Positions 42,949 to 54,351 are shown, counted from the stretch's first letter. The stretch is DNA of 64,000 bases from CAVSJJ01 sp963771015 (GCA_963771015.1 CAVYRN010000005.1:744001-808000), one strand, 5' to 3'. Notes: generated by a model not told the origin, from the letters alone. Numbers and translations are program-made.

Positions 42949-43515
42949 TCAGGCGAGGCCGAGCTCGACGAGGCCGTAGACGTGGCGGTAGTCCAACCCG
43001 GCTTCGGCGAACCTCTCGGCGGCCCCGGTCGCCCGATCGGCGATCGTCGCGACGGCGACGACCTCGGCCCCCCCTTCGCGGGCGGCGGTCGCGGCCTCGA
43101 GAGGCGAGGCGCCGGTCGTCGAGGTGTCCTCGACGATGAGGACCCTTCGCCCCTGGATCGACGGGCCCTCGATGCGCTGCTGGAGGCCGTGCGCCTTGCC
43201 GGCCTTGCGGACGACGAAGGCGTCGACGCGGCGGCCCTCCGCGGCCGCGGCGTGGAGCATCGACGTCGCGACAGGGTCGGCGCCGAGGGTGAGCCCACCC
43301 ACGGCGTCGAAGCGCAGGTCGCCGACGAGGTCGAGCATCACCCGTCCGACCAGCGGCGCGGCCTCTCCGTCGAGGGTGATCCGGCGCAGGTCGACGTAGT
43401 AGTCGGCCTCCTTGCCCGAGCTGAGGGTCACCCGGCCGTGGATGATCGCCTTGGCCTTGATGATCTCGAGGAGCCGGGCGCGGTCGGCCGCCAGGGCTTC
43501 GCGGATATCGGTCAT
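42949..43515 (-). CDS. pyrE: Orotate phosphoribosyltransferase
   Basis: The 188-residue enzyme makes OMP from orotate and PRPP in pyrimidine synthesis. The PRPP motif is VLIVEDTSTTGAS near residue 118; the family start shows HGRVTLSSGKEADYYVDLRR near 26 and GLTLGADPVATSML near 74. Length fits the short actinobacterial type. TACGGT lies 6 bases before the ATG on the minus strand and would give a leaderless mRNA. No other pyrimidine gene is close. Confidence 0.92.
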   Translation of the reverse strand: MTDIREALAADRARLLEIIKAKAIIHGRVTLSSGKEADYYVDLRRITLDGEAAPLVGRVMLDLVGDLRFDAVGGLTLGADPVATSMLHAAAAEGRRVDAFVVRKAGKAHGLQQRIEGPSIQGRRVLIVEDTSTTGASPLEAATAAREGGAEVVAVATIADRATGAAERFAEAGLDYRHVYGLVELGLA

Positions 43516-43659
43516 CGCCCTACCGTATGCCGTCGCTTCGCGTGGCCGACGGCGGCGTTCACCGCGACCGTCGCGACGGGATCGTGGGGGGCACGCCCGA
43601 CCGACACCGCCCTGTTCGCACGCCCGACTCTGCTTGATGAGCGTGAGCCGGCAGCCGCT

Positions 43660-43878
43660 GTCGCTGACCCTGTCCTGGGACGAGGCAGGCGCCGATACGG
43701 GGCTCGTCGTGCGATCTGCGTGCGCTACGAAGGCACCCCAGAGTCCACACCTCTCACGACGAGCAACCACCTCGTCGTCGTCCGCGACAGCGGCGACCTG
43801 GTGGGTGTGGTGACCCTTGAGGACGTCCTTCACCGGCTCTTCCCCTGGCCCCAGCCGTCGCCTAGCCTCGGAGGCTGA
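43660..43878 (+). pseudogene. Fragment of a CNNM/HlyC-type protein (CBS end only)
   Basis: The plus-strand frame ending at TGA 43876-43878 contains TSNHLVVVRDSGDLVGVVTLEDVLHRLFPWPQ, which matches the end of a CBS domain in hemolysin-C-like (CNNM) proteins. Nothing recognisable precedes it: no CNNM membrane domain and no start. Actinobacteria often carry two CNNM genes in a row, so this looks like the 3' scrap of the first, lost by deletion. An intact CNNM gene begins 15 bases later. Confidence 0.55.
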
Positions 43879-43893
43879 CCGCGAGGAGGACCC

Positions 43894-45174
43894 GTGGATG
43901 GCTATTGGATGAACCTCGCGCTGATCGGGCTGCTCGTGCTGGTCAACGCGGCCTTCGCCGGCAGCGAGATGGCACTGGTCTCCCTGCGGGAGGGGCAGCT
44001 GGCCCAGCTGGAGCGCGAAGGAACGGCCCGGGGGATGCGTCTGGTGCGTCTGGCCGGTGATCCCAACCGCTTCCTGGCCACGATCCAGATCGGGATCACC
44101 TTGGCCGGGTTCCTGGCCGCCGCCGCGGCGGCGGTGTCCCTCGCCGAGCCGTTGGTGCCCCGACTGTCCGTCCTGGGCGCCGCCGCGGAGCCGGTGGCTA
44201 TCGCCGTGGTGACCGTTGCGCTGACCTTCGTCACGCTCGTGCTAGGGGAGCTCGCACCCAAGCGGATCGCCATGCAGCGGGCCTTGCCCTGGGCGCTGGC
44301 CGCCGCCGGGCCGATCGACCTCGCCTCGCGACTGTCCCGGCCGGTCGTTGCGGCCCTGGGTGCCGCGAGCAACGCCGTCGTCCGCCTGTTCGGAGTCACC
44401 CCGGGTGCGGCCGTTCCCGCCATGACCCGGCAGGAGCTGCGGGAGATCGTCATAACCCACGGGACGCTCCACGCCGAGCAGCGCGAGATCCTCACGGGTG
44501 CCCTCGAGATCGACACCCGGCTGCTCAGAGAGGTCATGGTGCCCCGGGGGTCGGTGTTCACCCTCGATGCCGACCTGACGATCAGCCAGGCCCTGGAGGC
44601 GCTGGCCGTGGCCGGCCACTCCCGTGCGCCGGCCACCCGAAGGCACCATCTTGACCACGTCGTCGGAGTGGTCCACTGGTCGACGGTCTACCGAGGCGGG
44701 GACGAGCCGGTCGCCACCGTCGCCACACCCGTGCTCTACCTGCCCGACACCATGCGGGTCGCCGACGCGCTTCACCGGTTCAAGACCGAGGGTCAACAGC
44801 TCGCCGTCGTCCTCGACGAGTACGGCGACGCCGACGGCATCGTCACCCTCGAAGACCTCCTCGAGGAGATCGTCGGAGAAATCCACGACGAGACCGACAA
44901 GGACCTGTCCACCGTCACGCACCTCGACGACGGGGACCTCGTCGTGCCCGGCACCTTCCCCCTGCACGACCTGCCCGACCTCGGGATCGAACTGGCGGAG
45001 CGGACCGGCGGGTACACGACGGTGTCCGGCCTGGTGATGGATGAGCTCGGGCGGGTGCCCCGCGGCCCCGGCGACGTCGTCCACGTGGACGGGTGGACCA
45101 TCGAAGTCCTCGACGTCGCCCACCACGCGGCGACCCGGGTTGCGTTCCGCCCCGCTACGCCGGCAGGCCCCTGA
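43894..45174 (+). CDS. CNNM/CorC-type membrane protein with CBS pair
   Basis: This 426-residue protein has an N-terminal CNNM membrane domain (four helices in residues 1-145, with NAAFAGSEMALVSLREGQL), then two CBS domains (about 185-315: MVPRGSVFTLD to QLAVVLDEYGDADGIVTLEDLLEEIVGEI) and a C-terminal transporter-associated domain (HLDDGDLVVPGTFPLHDL). Such proteins are linked to Mg/Co efflux or homeostasis. GTG 43894 follows GAGGAGG. No GTATGCCG site falls within the whole 43.5-46.3 kb stretch, one of the longer gaps in the window. Confidence 0.9.
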   Translation: MDGYWMNLALIGLLVLVNAAFAGSEMALVSLREGQLAQLEREGTARGMRLVRLAGDPNRFLATIQIGITLAGFLAAAAAAVSLAEPLVPRLSVLGAAAEPVAIAVVTVALTFVTLVLGELAPKRIAMQRALPWALAAAGPIDLASRLSRPVVAALGAASNAVVRLFGVTPGAAVPAMTRQELREIVITHGTLHAEQREILTGALEIDTRLLREVMVPRGSVFTLDADLTISQALEALAVAGHSRAPATRRHHLDHVVGVVHWSTVYRGGDEPVATVATPVLYLPDTMRVADALHRFKTEGQQLAVVLDEYGDADGIVTLEDLLEEIVGEIHDETDKDLSTVTHLDDGDLVVPGTFPLHDLPDLGIELAERTGGYTTVSGLVMDELGRVPRGPGDVVHVDGWTIEVLDVAHHAATRVAFRPATPAGP

Positions 45175-45537
45175 ACCGCCCTGTCCCAGGGGTCGGCCGC
45201 TCGGGCGAAGGCCGGTGGCTCCACCCCTTCGGCCGCGTCTGCTTGCTTACAGACAGATGCCTCCCCGCGCGGAGGGGCACTGCACGTCGGTGGGAGCCCA
45301 TCGGCCCTCGCAAGGCCCGCTTCCAGCGCGGCGACGCGATAAGCGCGCAGCCCTTCACTGCGCCGGACAGGTAGCAGCACGGCGGCGTCCTCGAGTGCCG
45401 TGAGGCCGTGGCGGGATGGTCAAGCAGGTCTGCGGCGCCGCCTTCGACGCTCACCGCGTCGTAGTTGAGCCGGACCCGGCCTGAGAGAACCTGGACGGTG
45501 GCTTTGGCCGACGGGGCTCGCCCAGCGACGCGCCCGG
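45175..45537. other. Gene-free stretch between CNNM gene and NYN-domain gene
   Basis: Convergent genes leave 363 bases here. I find no open frame with a family match on either strand, no tRNA-like T-loop and no strong hairpin; only short weak stems (for example CCTCC-N6-GGAGG near 45261). It may be the remains of decayed DNA, but nothing in it is recognisable. Confidence 0.5.
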
Positions 45538-46095
45538 CTACAGGAACTGGGTCGGGTCGAACTCGTCGATGGGGATGATGCGGACGCGCGGCAGCTGTTC
45601 GTTGAACGCTTGGACGTCGTACTCGAGGTCGAAGGACTCGAGCCCCTCGTCGGCCAGCTGGACGAAGCCGTTGTTGCGGAACTCGACGAACCCGGCGATG
45701 CCCGCCCGCCGACCGTCGAGGAGGTCGCCCAGCTCGTCAACGAAGTCCCCGTCATTGCTGACCAGCAGCACGTCCGCGTCGCGACGACGGAGCTCGGCGA
45801 GGGTTCTCAGGATCGCGATGTCGACCACCTTCTCACCAGCGCCGCCGGAGAGCGGGATGGGTCGGTAGCCGATGGCCAACAGCGCCTGGACGAACGACAT
45901 CGGAAGCTCGTTGTTCGCGGCGAGGAAGAACAAGCCGTTCGCGGGTTGCCCCCAGCGCTCCCGGACGAACTGCAGCAGTCGCTCCCACCGCGGGCGTTCC
46001 TCGGGCCGAGGGCGCCGGCCCAGAATCGTGCCGAGAGTGGCGTCGATGTTCTCCCCATCGACGAGAACGTATGTGGTCCGCGGCGCCTCGCCCAT
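45538..46095 (-). CDS. NYN-domain (LabA/PIN-like) putative ribonuclease
   Basis: This 185-residue protein fits the NYN family of PIN-like nucleases: VLVDGENID at residues 11-19 with the first acidic residue, VVDIAILRTLAELRRR near 89 and LLVSNDGDFVDELGDLL near 110 with the other acidic residues for metal binding. RNA processing or decay is the family guess; no substrate is known. The ATG at 46095 lies 6 bases after TAGGCT on the minus strand, so the mRNA is probably leaderless. It stands beside the AraC/VOC remnant. Confidence 0.8.
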   Translation of the reverse strand: MGEAPRTTYVLVDGENIDATLGTILGRRPRPEERPRWERLLQFVRERWGQPANGLFFLAANNELPMSFVQALLAIGYRPIPLSGGAGEKVVDIAILRTLAELRRRDADVLLVSNDGDFVDELGDLLDGRRAGIAGFVEFRNNGFVQLADEGLESFDLEYDVQAFNEQLPRVRIIPIDEFDPTQFL

Positions 46096-46104
46096 GCGAT
46101 GAGC

Positions 46105-46370
46105 CTACGGGCGCCTCTCGGCCGGCGCTTGGCGAACCGACGAACGGGCCGGGACGGTGGCGCGAACGGCCCAGTGGACGTCGTTGATGCGGATCGGGTT
46201 GCCACCGGGATCGCGGAAGGCACCGTCCCGAACCCCGTAGGGCAGCCGTGCCGCCCCGATCGCCTCGTGACGCCGGTGGGCGCTGGGGGGCATACCCACC
46301 AGCTCGGTGAGGCGGGTGCTGAAGGTGCCCAGCGACGAGCACCCGATCGCGAAACGGACGGCTGGGCTTC
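46105..46370 (-). pseudogene. Fused remnant of an AraC regulator and a VOC (glyoxalase-fold) protein
   Basis: One minus-strand frame carries the end of an AraC helix-turn-helix (RFAIGCSSLGTFSTRLTEL then VGMPPSAHRR) and then, about 20 residues on, the end of a VOC domain (VRDGAFRDPGGNPIRI). AraC and VOC genes of this type are often neighbours, so a deletion seems to have removed the end of one and start of the other. No complete domain and no start codon of either remains. The remnant ends where the UvrA-like gene ends. Confidence 0.7.
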
Positions 46371-46372
46371 GG

Positions 46373-48763
<2,391 letters not shown>

Positions 48764-48856
48764 CGTGTCTCCATCCGTGCGGTCGGCCCGACCATGGTCA
48801 GCGAGATCGTGCCACGCCGATGCCACCACGGCCGCCGCCCGAACGCCTCGGCACCG

Positions 48857-49368
48857 CTAGAAGCCGCTCGAGTACTCCCACAACGCCCCGTCGAACGTGA
48901 GCCAGCGACGGTGTTCGTCCTCGGGCAGGGGGGCTCGGGGGGCCTGGGCGGCTCCGCGCCGTCCCACACGTCGTAGCCCGCCCGCAGCATCCGGCCCACC
49001 GGGCTGTCGACGACGGCCGCGGCCAGCCGCTCGAGCAGACCCGGCGGCATACCGTCGAGGAGCACCCGCGGGGCACGGCGCTCGGCCATGACAAGCAGGC
49101 GCGCGATGGCATGGACGTCGTCCTGGCTGAGCCGGGTCGCGGTGACGAGGAGACGGCGGACCTCGGCGAGAACGGAGCGCCGGCCGTCGGGACCGAGCCG
49201 GAGCAGCGCATGCCGGTGGGCGGTCTCGGCCCAGTCCTGCGAGGCGGCACGCAGAATGTGCCGATAGCGCCGGACGGTCTCGGACTCGTCCAGCAGGCCC
49301 ACCGACGTCACCCAGCGGCGCTGCTCAGCCACCTTGTCGATGGTAGAACGACCGGCCGACAACGTCAC
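48857..49368 (-). CDS. Hypothetical helical protein with a probable frameshift
   Basis: I do not recognise this protein. From ATG 49368 the first 140 residues are helical (for example HALLRLGPDGRRSVLAEVRRLL). The frame as read then passes PPRPPEPP and turns into low-complexity sequence to 48760. The neighbouring frame from about 48925 reads LPEDEHRRWLTFDGALWEYSS and stops at TAG 48857-48859, a much more natural end. One extra C in either six-C minus-strand run (plus-strand G6 at 48928-48933 or 48937-48942) joins them into about 170 residues. It lies upstream of the UvrA-like gene on the same strand. Confidence 0.6.
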
Positions 49369-49402
49369 CAGGTAGGACGGTCGGCGCCCGGCATACCGCC
49401 GC

Positions 49403-50167
49403 TCAGCGTCGTCGGCGCGACACCCGGCCGCCCTGGCGCACCAGCCCCCGCGGAGCCAACCGGGCGGCCGTGCCGATGACCTTGTAGCGCAGGCTGGGAA
49501 CCGAGACGACCTTGCCGCGCTCGGCGTCGCGGAGGCAGCCGGCGACGAGCGCCGGGGCGTCGAGCCAGAGGGCGTCGGGAATGCCGTCGGTCCGGTAGTC
49601 CGCCCGCTCGTGGAACTCCGTGCGCGTGAAGCCCGGGCACAGGGCGGTCACGGTGACCCCGGACCCGGCGAGCTCACCGGCGAGGCCCTCGGCGAAGGTC
49701 GTCGCCCACGCCTTGGCCGCCGAGTAGGTGCCGCCGGCGATCCACCCGGCGACCGACGAGACGACGATGATCGTCCCCGCGCCCCGGTCGCGCATCGCCC
49801 GGCCGGCCGCGTGCGAGAGGACGAGCACGGCCCGGCCGAGGACGTCGAGCATCGCCTCCTCCTGAGCGATGTCGTTGTCGAGGAACGAGTCGCGCATGCC
49901 ATAGCCGGCGTTGTTGACCAGGACGTCCACCGGGCGCTCCCGTGCGGCGGCCCGGTCGGCGACCAGCTGCAGGGCCGGCCGGTCGGACAGGTCGGCGCCG
50001 AGCACCTCGACGTCGACGCCGTAGCGGTCGCGGATCTCGCGGGCCACCGCGGCGAGGCGGTCGGTGTCTCGTGCCACGATGACGAGGTCGTGCCCGCGGG
50101 CGGCGAGCTGCTCGGTGAACTCGCGGCCGATGCCCGCGGTGGCTCCCGTGATCATGGCGACAGTCAT
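49403..50167 (-). CDS. Short-chain dehydrogenase/reductase
   Basis: This 254-residue NAD(P)-dependent oxidoreductase has the cofactor motif TGATAGIG (residues 7-14), NNAGYG near 85, the catalytic Ser in VVSSVAG and Y-x-x-x-K in YSAAK near 150. The C-terminal 50 residues are basic (RRRR end) and may contact membranes. The substrate is unknown. It starts at ATG 50167, 6 bases after TATCGT (a possible leaderless -10), and diverges from xthA across a 55-base gap. Confidence 0.88.
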   Translation of the reverse strand: MTVAMITGATAGIGREFTEQLAARGHDLVIVARDTDRLAAVAREIRDRYGVDVEVLGADLSDRPALQLVADRAAARERPVDVLVNNAGYGMRDSFLDNDIAQEEAMLDVLGRAVLVLSHAAGRAMRDRGAGTIIVVSSVAGWIAGGTYSAAKAWATTFAEGLAGELAGSGVTVTALCPGFTRTEFHERADYRTDGIPDALWLDAPALVAGCLRDAERGKVVSVPSLRYKVIGTAARLAPRGLVRQGGRVSRRRR

Positions 50168-50209
50168 GGGGTGACGATAGCGACGCCGCCGACAATGGTT
50201 ACTCGGAAG

Positions 50210-50215
50210 TAGGGT
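50210..50215 (+). promoter_or_regulatory. -10 element (TAGGGT) of a leaderless xthA promoter
   Basis: TAGGGT is followed by exactly 7 bases and then GTG 50223, the codon from which the protein matches the family. This decides the start over the in-frame GTG at 50214. Confidence 0.5.
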
Positions 50216-50222
50216 GAACGCC

Positions 50223-51008
50223 GTGCGACTGGCAACGTGGAACGTCAACTCGATCCGCTCCCGGATCGACCGGGTGGAGGCCTGGCTCCAGCGCGTCGAG
50301 CCGGACATCCTCGCTGTGCAGGAGACCAAGGCCCGCGACGACCAGTTCCCGTTCGACCGGCTCGAGGCGCTTGGCTACGAGGTCGCCCACCACGGCCTCA
50401 ACCAGTGGAACGGCGTGGCCCTGCTCTCCCGGGTCGGGCTCGACGACGTCCAGGTCGGCTTCGACGGCGACCCCGGCTGGGGTGAGCCGCCGGCCCCCGA
50501 GGCGCGGGCCATCGGGGCGAGGTGCGGCGGCATCCGCGTCTGGTCGGTCTATGTCCCCAACGGCCGCCACCTCGAGGACCCGCACATGGCCTACAAGCTT
50601 CGCTGGCTCGCCGAGCTGAACAACCGGGCGACGACGTGGGCGGCCGACGGAACGCCCATGGCCCTGTGCGGCGACTGGAACATCGCCCCGCAGGACGAGG
50701 ACGTCTGGTCCATGGAGTTCTACGAGGACAAGAGCCACGTCTCGCCGCCGGAGCGAGCCGCTTTCGCGGCGTTCCTCGAGGCCGGGTTCGTCGACGTCGT
50801 CCGGCCGCACGCCCCCGGGCCCGGGGTCTATACGTACTGGGACTACCAGCGGCTGCGCTTCCCCAAGAAGCAGGGGATGCGGATCGACTTCGTGCTCGGG
50901 TCGCCGTCGTTCGCGGCCCGGGTGTCGGGCGCCGTCATCGACCGTGAGGAACGCAAGGGCAAGGGCGCGAGCGACCACGCACCGGTCGTCGTCGAGCTGA
51001 CCGAGTAA
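50223..51008 (+). CDS. xthA: Exodeoxyribonuclease III
   Basis: This 261-residue nuclease acts on AP sites and 3' blocked ends in base-excision repair. The family start VRLATWNVNSIRSR is reproduced. The metal Glu is in LAVQETKARDDQFP near residue 37, then Y-V-P-N-G and GDWNIAPQDEDVW, with the catalytic His in GASDHAPVVVEL near the end. Length is normal. It is followed 54 bases later by a hydrolase gene on the same strand. Confidence 0.93.
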   Translation: MRLATWNVNSIRSRIDRVEAWLQRVEPDILAVQETKARDDQFPFDRLEALGYEVAHHGLNQWNGVALLSRVGLDDVQVGFDGDPGWGEPPAPEARAIGARCGGIRVWSVYVPNGRHLEDPHMAYKLRWLAELNNRATTWAADGTPMALCGDWNIAPQDEDVWSMEFYEDKSHVSPPERAAFAAFLEAGFVDVVRPHAPGPGVYTYWDYQRLRFPKKQGMRIDFVLGSPSFAARVSGAVIDREERKGKGASDHAPVVVELTE

Positions 51009-51062
51009 ACAGGGCTCGGCCGCGGCCGGTCGCCGCCGCGGAGCCATGAGGGAGTGAGGCGG

Positions 51063-51947
51063 ATGGGCAGCCGGAAGCTCATCGTCCCGGCGTCCGATGG
51101 CGCGATGCTCCGCGTCGAGGAGCATCTGCCGACCGGGGGCATCCCCGACGACGCCCCGGTCGTCGTCCTCGCCCACGGCTGGACGCTTACCCGGGCGAGC
51201 TGGCTCCCCGTCATCGGGGCGCTCCTGGAGCGGCGCCGGGTGCGCATCGTCAGCTACGACCAGCGCGGCCACGGCGGCTCGACGATGGGCAACGCCGAGC
51301 CCTCGGTGCGGCTGCTCGGCGAGGACCTCGCGACGGTCCTCTCCGCCATGGCGCCGGACGGTCCGCTCGTCCTCGGTGGCCACTCGATGGGTGGGATGAC
51401 GGTGATGGCGTATGCCGGCCAGCACCACGCGGAGCTTCGGGAGCGGGTCCGCGGGGTGGTCCTCGTCTCGACGGCCGCGTCGATCGAGGGGCGCCGGCCC
51501 ATTCCGTTGGAGGGCCTGGTCATGAGGGTGTGCTCGTGGGCCCCCGGCATCCCTCCCGGGCTCCTCGTGCCGACCCGTGCTCAGCGCCGGCTCAGCTTCG
51601 GCAGGGACGCCCGGCACGAGGACGTGGTCGAGGCGGTCCGGCAGATCCAGCGGACGAAGATGCCGACGATCGGCCGGTTCTTCACCGCCATCTCCGAGCA
51701 CAACGAGCTCGCCTCGCTCGCCCACCTCGAGAGCGTCCCCACCCACATCCTCGTCGGTTCCGCCGACCGGCTCACCCCGCTGGAGTGGTCCCACATCCTC
51801 CACGACGAGATCCCCGGCTCCCGGCTCACCGTCGTCGAGGGACCGGGGCACATGCTCACCTACGAGGCGACCGACGTCGTCGCCGACGCCCTCGTCGAGA
51901 TGGTCGACGGCAGCATCCCGGCCCAGGCGGACCCGGCATACGGCTGA
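51063..51947 (+). CDS. Alpha/beta hydrolase
   Basis: This 294-residue hydrolase has VLAHGWTLTRASW near residue 40 (oxyanion region), VSYDQRGHGGST near 66, the nucleophile Ser in GGHSMGGMT near 105, the acid in HILVGSADRLTPL near 235 and the His in EGPGHMLTYE near 262. Such a triad fits a lipase or esterase or haloperoxidase-like fold; substrate unknown. ATG 51063 has GGAGTGAGG upstream; the frame opens at 51054. Confidence 0.88.
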   Translation: MGSRKLIVPASDGAMLRVEEHLPTGGIPDDAPVVVLAHGWTLTRASWLPVIGALLERRRVRIVSYDQRGHGGSTMGNAEPSVRLLGEDLATVLSAMAPDGPLVLGGHSMGGMTVMAYAGQHHAELRERVRGVVLVSTAASIEGRRPIPLEGLVMRVCSWAPGIPPGLLVPTRAQRRLSFGRDARHEDVVEAVRQIQRTKMPTIGRFFTAISEHNELASLAHLESVPTHILVGSADRLTPLEWSHILHDEIPGSRLTVVEGPGHMLTYEATDVVADALVEMVDGSIPAQADPAYG

Positions 51948-51977
51948 CCCTGAGGCCCGGCCTGCCCCACCCCCGCG

Positions 51978-53642
51978 CTACAGGCCGAAGGTCGGGGCCT
52001 CCGGCTCGGTGCCCGCACGGCGCCGCAGGCCGAGCGCGAGCGAGGCCACGGCGCCGAGCCCGGCGGCGAGCGCCGCGCCGCGGAACACCCACTGGACCTG
52101 GACGACCGCCGCGTCGAGGAGCGCCTGAGTGTCCGACTGGTCGGGCAGGACGGCGACGGCGGCGTAGTACTGGTGCAACCCGATCGCGGTGAGCAGTGCG
52201 AGCCCGACGACCATCCCGACCATCCGGGCCACGACGACGAGCGCGCTCGCCGTCCCATGGGCGTCCGCGGGCGAGTCGGCCAGCGCCGCGTTGTTGACCG
52301 GCGCCAGCGCCAACCCCACCCCGAAGCCCACGAGCGCCAGGACGAGGGTCGCCGACGCGTGCCCGAGCGACCCGCGCCCCCACGACGTCATGACGACGAG
52401 CCCGGCCGCCGCCAGCAGCAGCCCCACCCCACTGACCAGACCGTCTCCGAGGCGCCGCAGCGACCAGCCACCGAGCAGCGCCCCGACCGGCACCGCGACG
52501 AGGAACCGCACGAGGACGAACGCCGCCTGCGTCTCGGTGGCGTCCTCGATGACGAGGTGGGCGAGCAGCGGCACGTCGACGACGACCGACACGAGCGCCA
52601 CCCCGACAAGGAGCGACACCGTCAGCGCCCACGGCGTCCGGCCGCGGACGACGCCGCGGGGCACCAGCGGCTCCGCGGCTCGCCGGTGGTGGACGAGGTA
52701 TGCCGCGGCCGCCAGCGCCGCGACGGGCAGCAGGGCGTAGCCCCAGGGCCCGACGACCTCGGTCGCCGGGTCGGACGAGGCGAAGGTCAGCACGACGGCA
52801 CCGAGCGCCACGCCGACGAGGAGGGCGCCGAGCAGGTCGGCGCGGCGCAGGACCGGCCACAGGCCGCGCAGCCCGACACCCACCGCCGCCACGACGAGAA
52901 CGAGCGCGACGACCCCGATCGGCGTCGCGAGCCGTGACGTCGCGTCACCGAAGGGGATGAACGGGATGCCGAGGGTGATGTCGGTGCTCAGCGACTCGGG
53001 GGCCGACAAGGTCAGCCACATCGTCGCCGCGGCGAGCACCCCGAGAACGGCCGGGAGCACGCGGGGACGGCGCGGCATACCGCCCCCGATGACGACGACG
53101 AGAACGGCGAGGACGACGCCCGCGAACGCGTTGGCCCAGAAGATCGTCCGCCACCCCGACACCGCGAGGATGACCGCACCGAGCACCGGTCCGAGGACCG
53201 AGCCGAGCTCCTGCACGGCGCCGACGACGCCGAGCGGGGTTCCCCGGCGGTCGGCGGCCCACAGGTCCGCGACGATGGCGAGGGTCGCCGGGACGAGGCC
53301 GCCGCCGCCGACCCCCTGGATGACCCGGCCGGCAACGAGGACCGGCAGCTCGACGGAGAGCGCCGTGACGGCCGACCCGACGACGAAGATCGCGAGGCAC
53401 CCCAGCAGCACCCGCTGCCGGTCGACAAGGTCGGCGACCCGGCCGATGAGCGGGAGCACCGCGACATAGCCGAGGAGGAACCCCGAGATGATCGGCGTCG
53501 CCTCCTGGAGGCGGTCGATGCCGACGCCGACCCCGGCCATCATGTCGGTGAGGGCGAGAACGACGACATAGGTGTCGGCCGCGGCCAACGACACCGCGAC
53601 CGAGGCCGTCGCGAGCAGCGCCCGAGGGGCGGGTGGTCTCAC
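51978..53642 (-). CDS. DHA2-family MFS exporter, P55-like by synteny
   Basis: This 554-residue membrane protein has about 14 helices as in DHA2 drug:H+ antiporters. Motif A is GRVADLVDRQRVLL near residue 68, then RVIQGVGGGGLVPATLAI and motif C QELGSVLGPVLGA near 146. It starts with GTG 53642, 10 bases after the stop of a LprG-like lipoprotein. In Mycobacterium tuberculosis the lprG-Rv1410c (P55) operon has the same two parts in the same order and moves triacylglycerides and lipoglycans, so a similar joint role is proposed, not shown. Confidence 0.88.
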   Translation of the reverse strand: MRPPAPRALLATASVAVSLAAADTYVVVLALTDMMAGVGVGIDRLQEATPIISGFLLGYVAVLPLIGRVADLVDRQRVLLGCLAIFVVGSAVTALSVELPVLVAGRVIQGVGGGGLVPATLAIVADLWAADRRGTPLGVVGAVQELGSVLGPVLGAVILAVSGWRTIFWANAFAGVVLAVLVVVIGGGMPRRPRVLPAVLGVLAAATMWLTLSAPESLSTDITLGIPFIPFGDATSRLATPIGVVALVLVVAAVGVGLRGLWPVLRRADLLGALLVGVALGAVVLTFASSDPATEVVGPWGYALLPVAALAAAAYLVHHRRAAEPLVPRGVVRGRTPWALTVSLLVGVALVSVVVDVPLLAHLVIEDATETQAAFVLVRFLVAVPVGALLGGWSLRRLGDGLVSGVGLLLAAAGLVVMTSWGRGSLGHASATLVLALVGFGVGLALAPVNNAALADSPADAHGTASALVVVARMVGMVVGLALLTAIGLHQYYAAVAVLPDQSDTQALLDAAVVQVQWVFRGAALAAGLGAVASLALGLRRRAGTEPEAPTFGL

Positions 53643-53652
53643 CGGGAGAGCC

Positions 53653-54351
53653 CTAGGGCTTCGTGATGTCGGCGGGAGTCCCGTAGCCGGTGAGCCGCAG
53701 CGTGAACGTCGACGTCGCTCCCGCGAAGAACGGCCCGGTCATCGTCGCCGTCCGGAGCTCGTTCTTGGCGGTGATCCCGAAGGTGACCGAGTACGACCCG
53801 GTCCCGTCACCGAGCATGAACAGACTCTGGATCTGGGCCCCGGGCAGCGTCCCGGTGAAGCGGTCCAGGACCTCGTCGCCGGACCTGATGGGGTCGGCCG
53901 ACTTCGGGTCCTGCACCTCGGTGAGGAGGGTCGAGACCCCCTTGTCGGGGTTGAAGAACACCGACGGGTTGGGCGCGTTGAGATCGGCCAGGTTGGTCTT
54001 GACATAGTCCGGCGTGAAGAACTTCATGTAGGCCGTCGCACCGATGCTGATGAGGTCGACCGTCCCGGCGATGCCCTGGACGGTACCGGTGATGCTGCCC
54101 TTGAAGCGGGGCTCGGTCGAGCTGATCTCGCCGATGCCGGTGGCCGCGGTGACGCCGTTGACGCCCGGGGGCACGTTCTTGCTCGTCAGCGACAGGGTGA
54201 CGAACTGGGCGCCGTCGAGCACCTTCTTGGCCATGGCGAGCCGCTCGACCGGCGGGATCGTCGTCGGCGCCGTGGAATGGCTCGTGCAACCGCCGACCCC
54301 CACGAGGGTCGCGGCCAGGACGGTGAGGAACAGGACCCGGGCGCGACGCAT
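53653..54351 (-). CDS. LppX/LprAFG-family lipoprotein
   Basis: This 232-residue lipoprotein has a signal and lipobox GVGGC (Cys near residue 22). The domain fits the LppX_LprAFG group, whose fold holds a hydrophobic cavity for lipids: AKKVLDGAQFVTLSLTSKNVPPGVNGV, then GSITGTVQGIAGTVDLISIG and YMKFFTPDYV. ATG 54351 is chosen because the lipoprotein signal begins there. It precedes the MFS gene by 10 bases and is the likely lipid-binding partner of that exporter. Confidence 0.85.
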   Translation of the reverse strand: MRRARVLFLTVLAATLVGVGGCTSHSTAPTTIPPVERLAMAKKVLDGAQFVTLSLTSKNVPPGVNGVTAATGIGEISSTEPRFKGSITGTVQGIAGTVDLISIGATAYMKFFTPDYVKTNLADLNAPNPSVFFNPDKGVSTLLTEVQDPKSADPIRSGDEVLDRFTGTLPGAQIQSLFMLGDGTGSYSVTFGITAKNELRTATMTGPFFAGATSTFTLRLTGYGTPADITKP

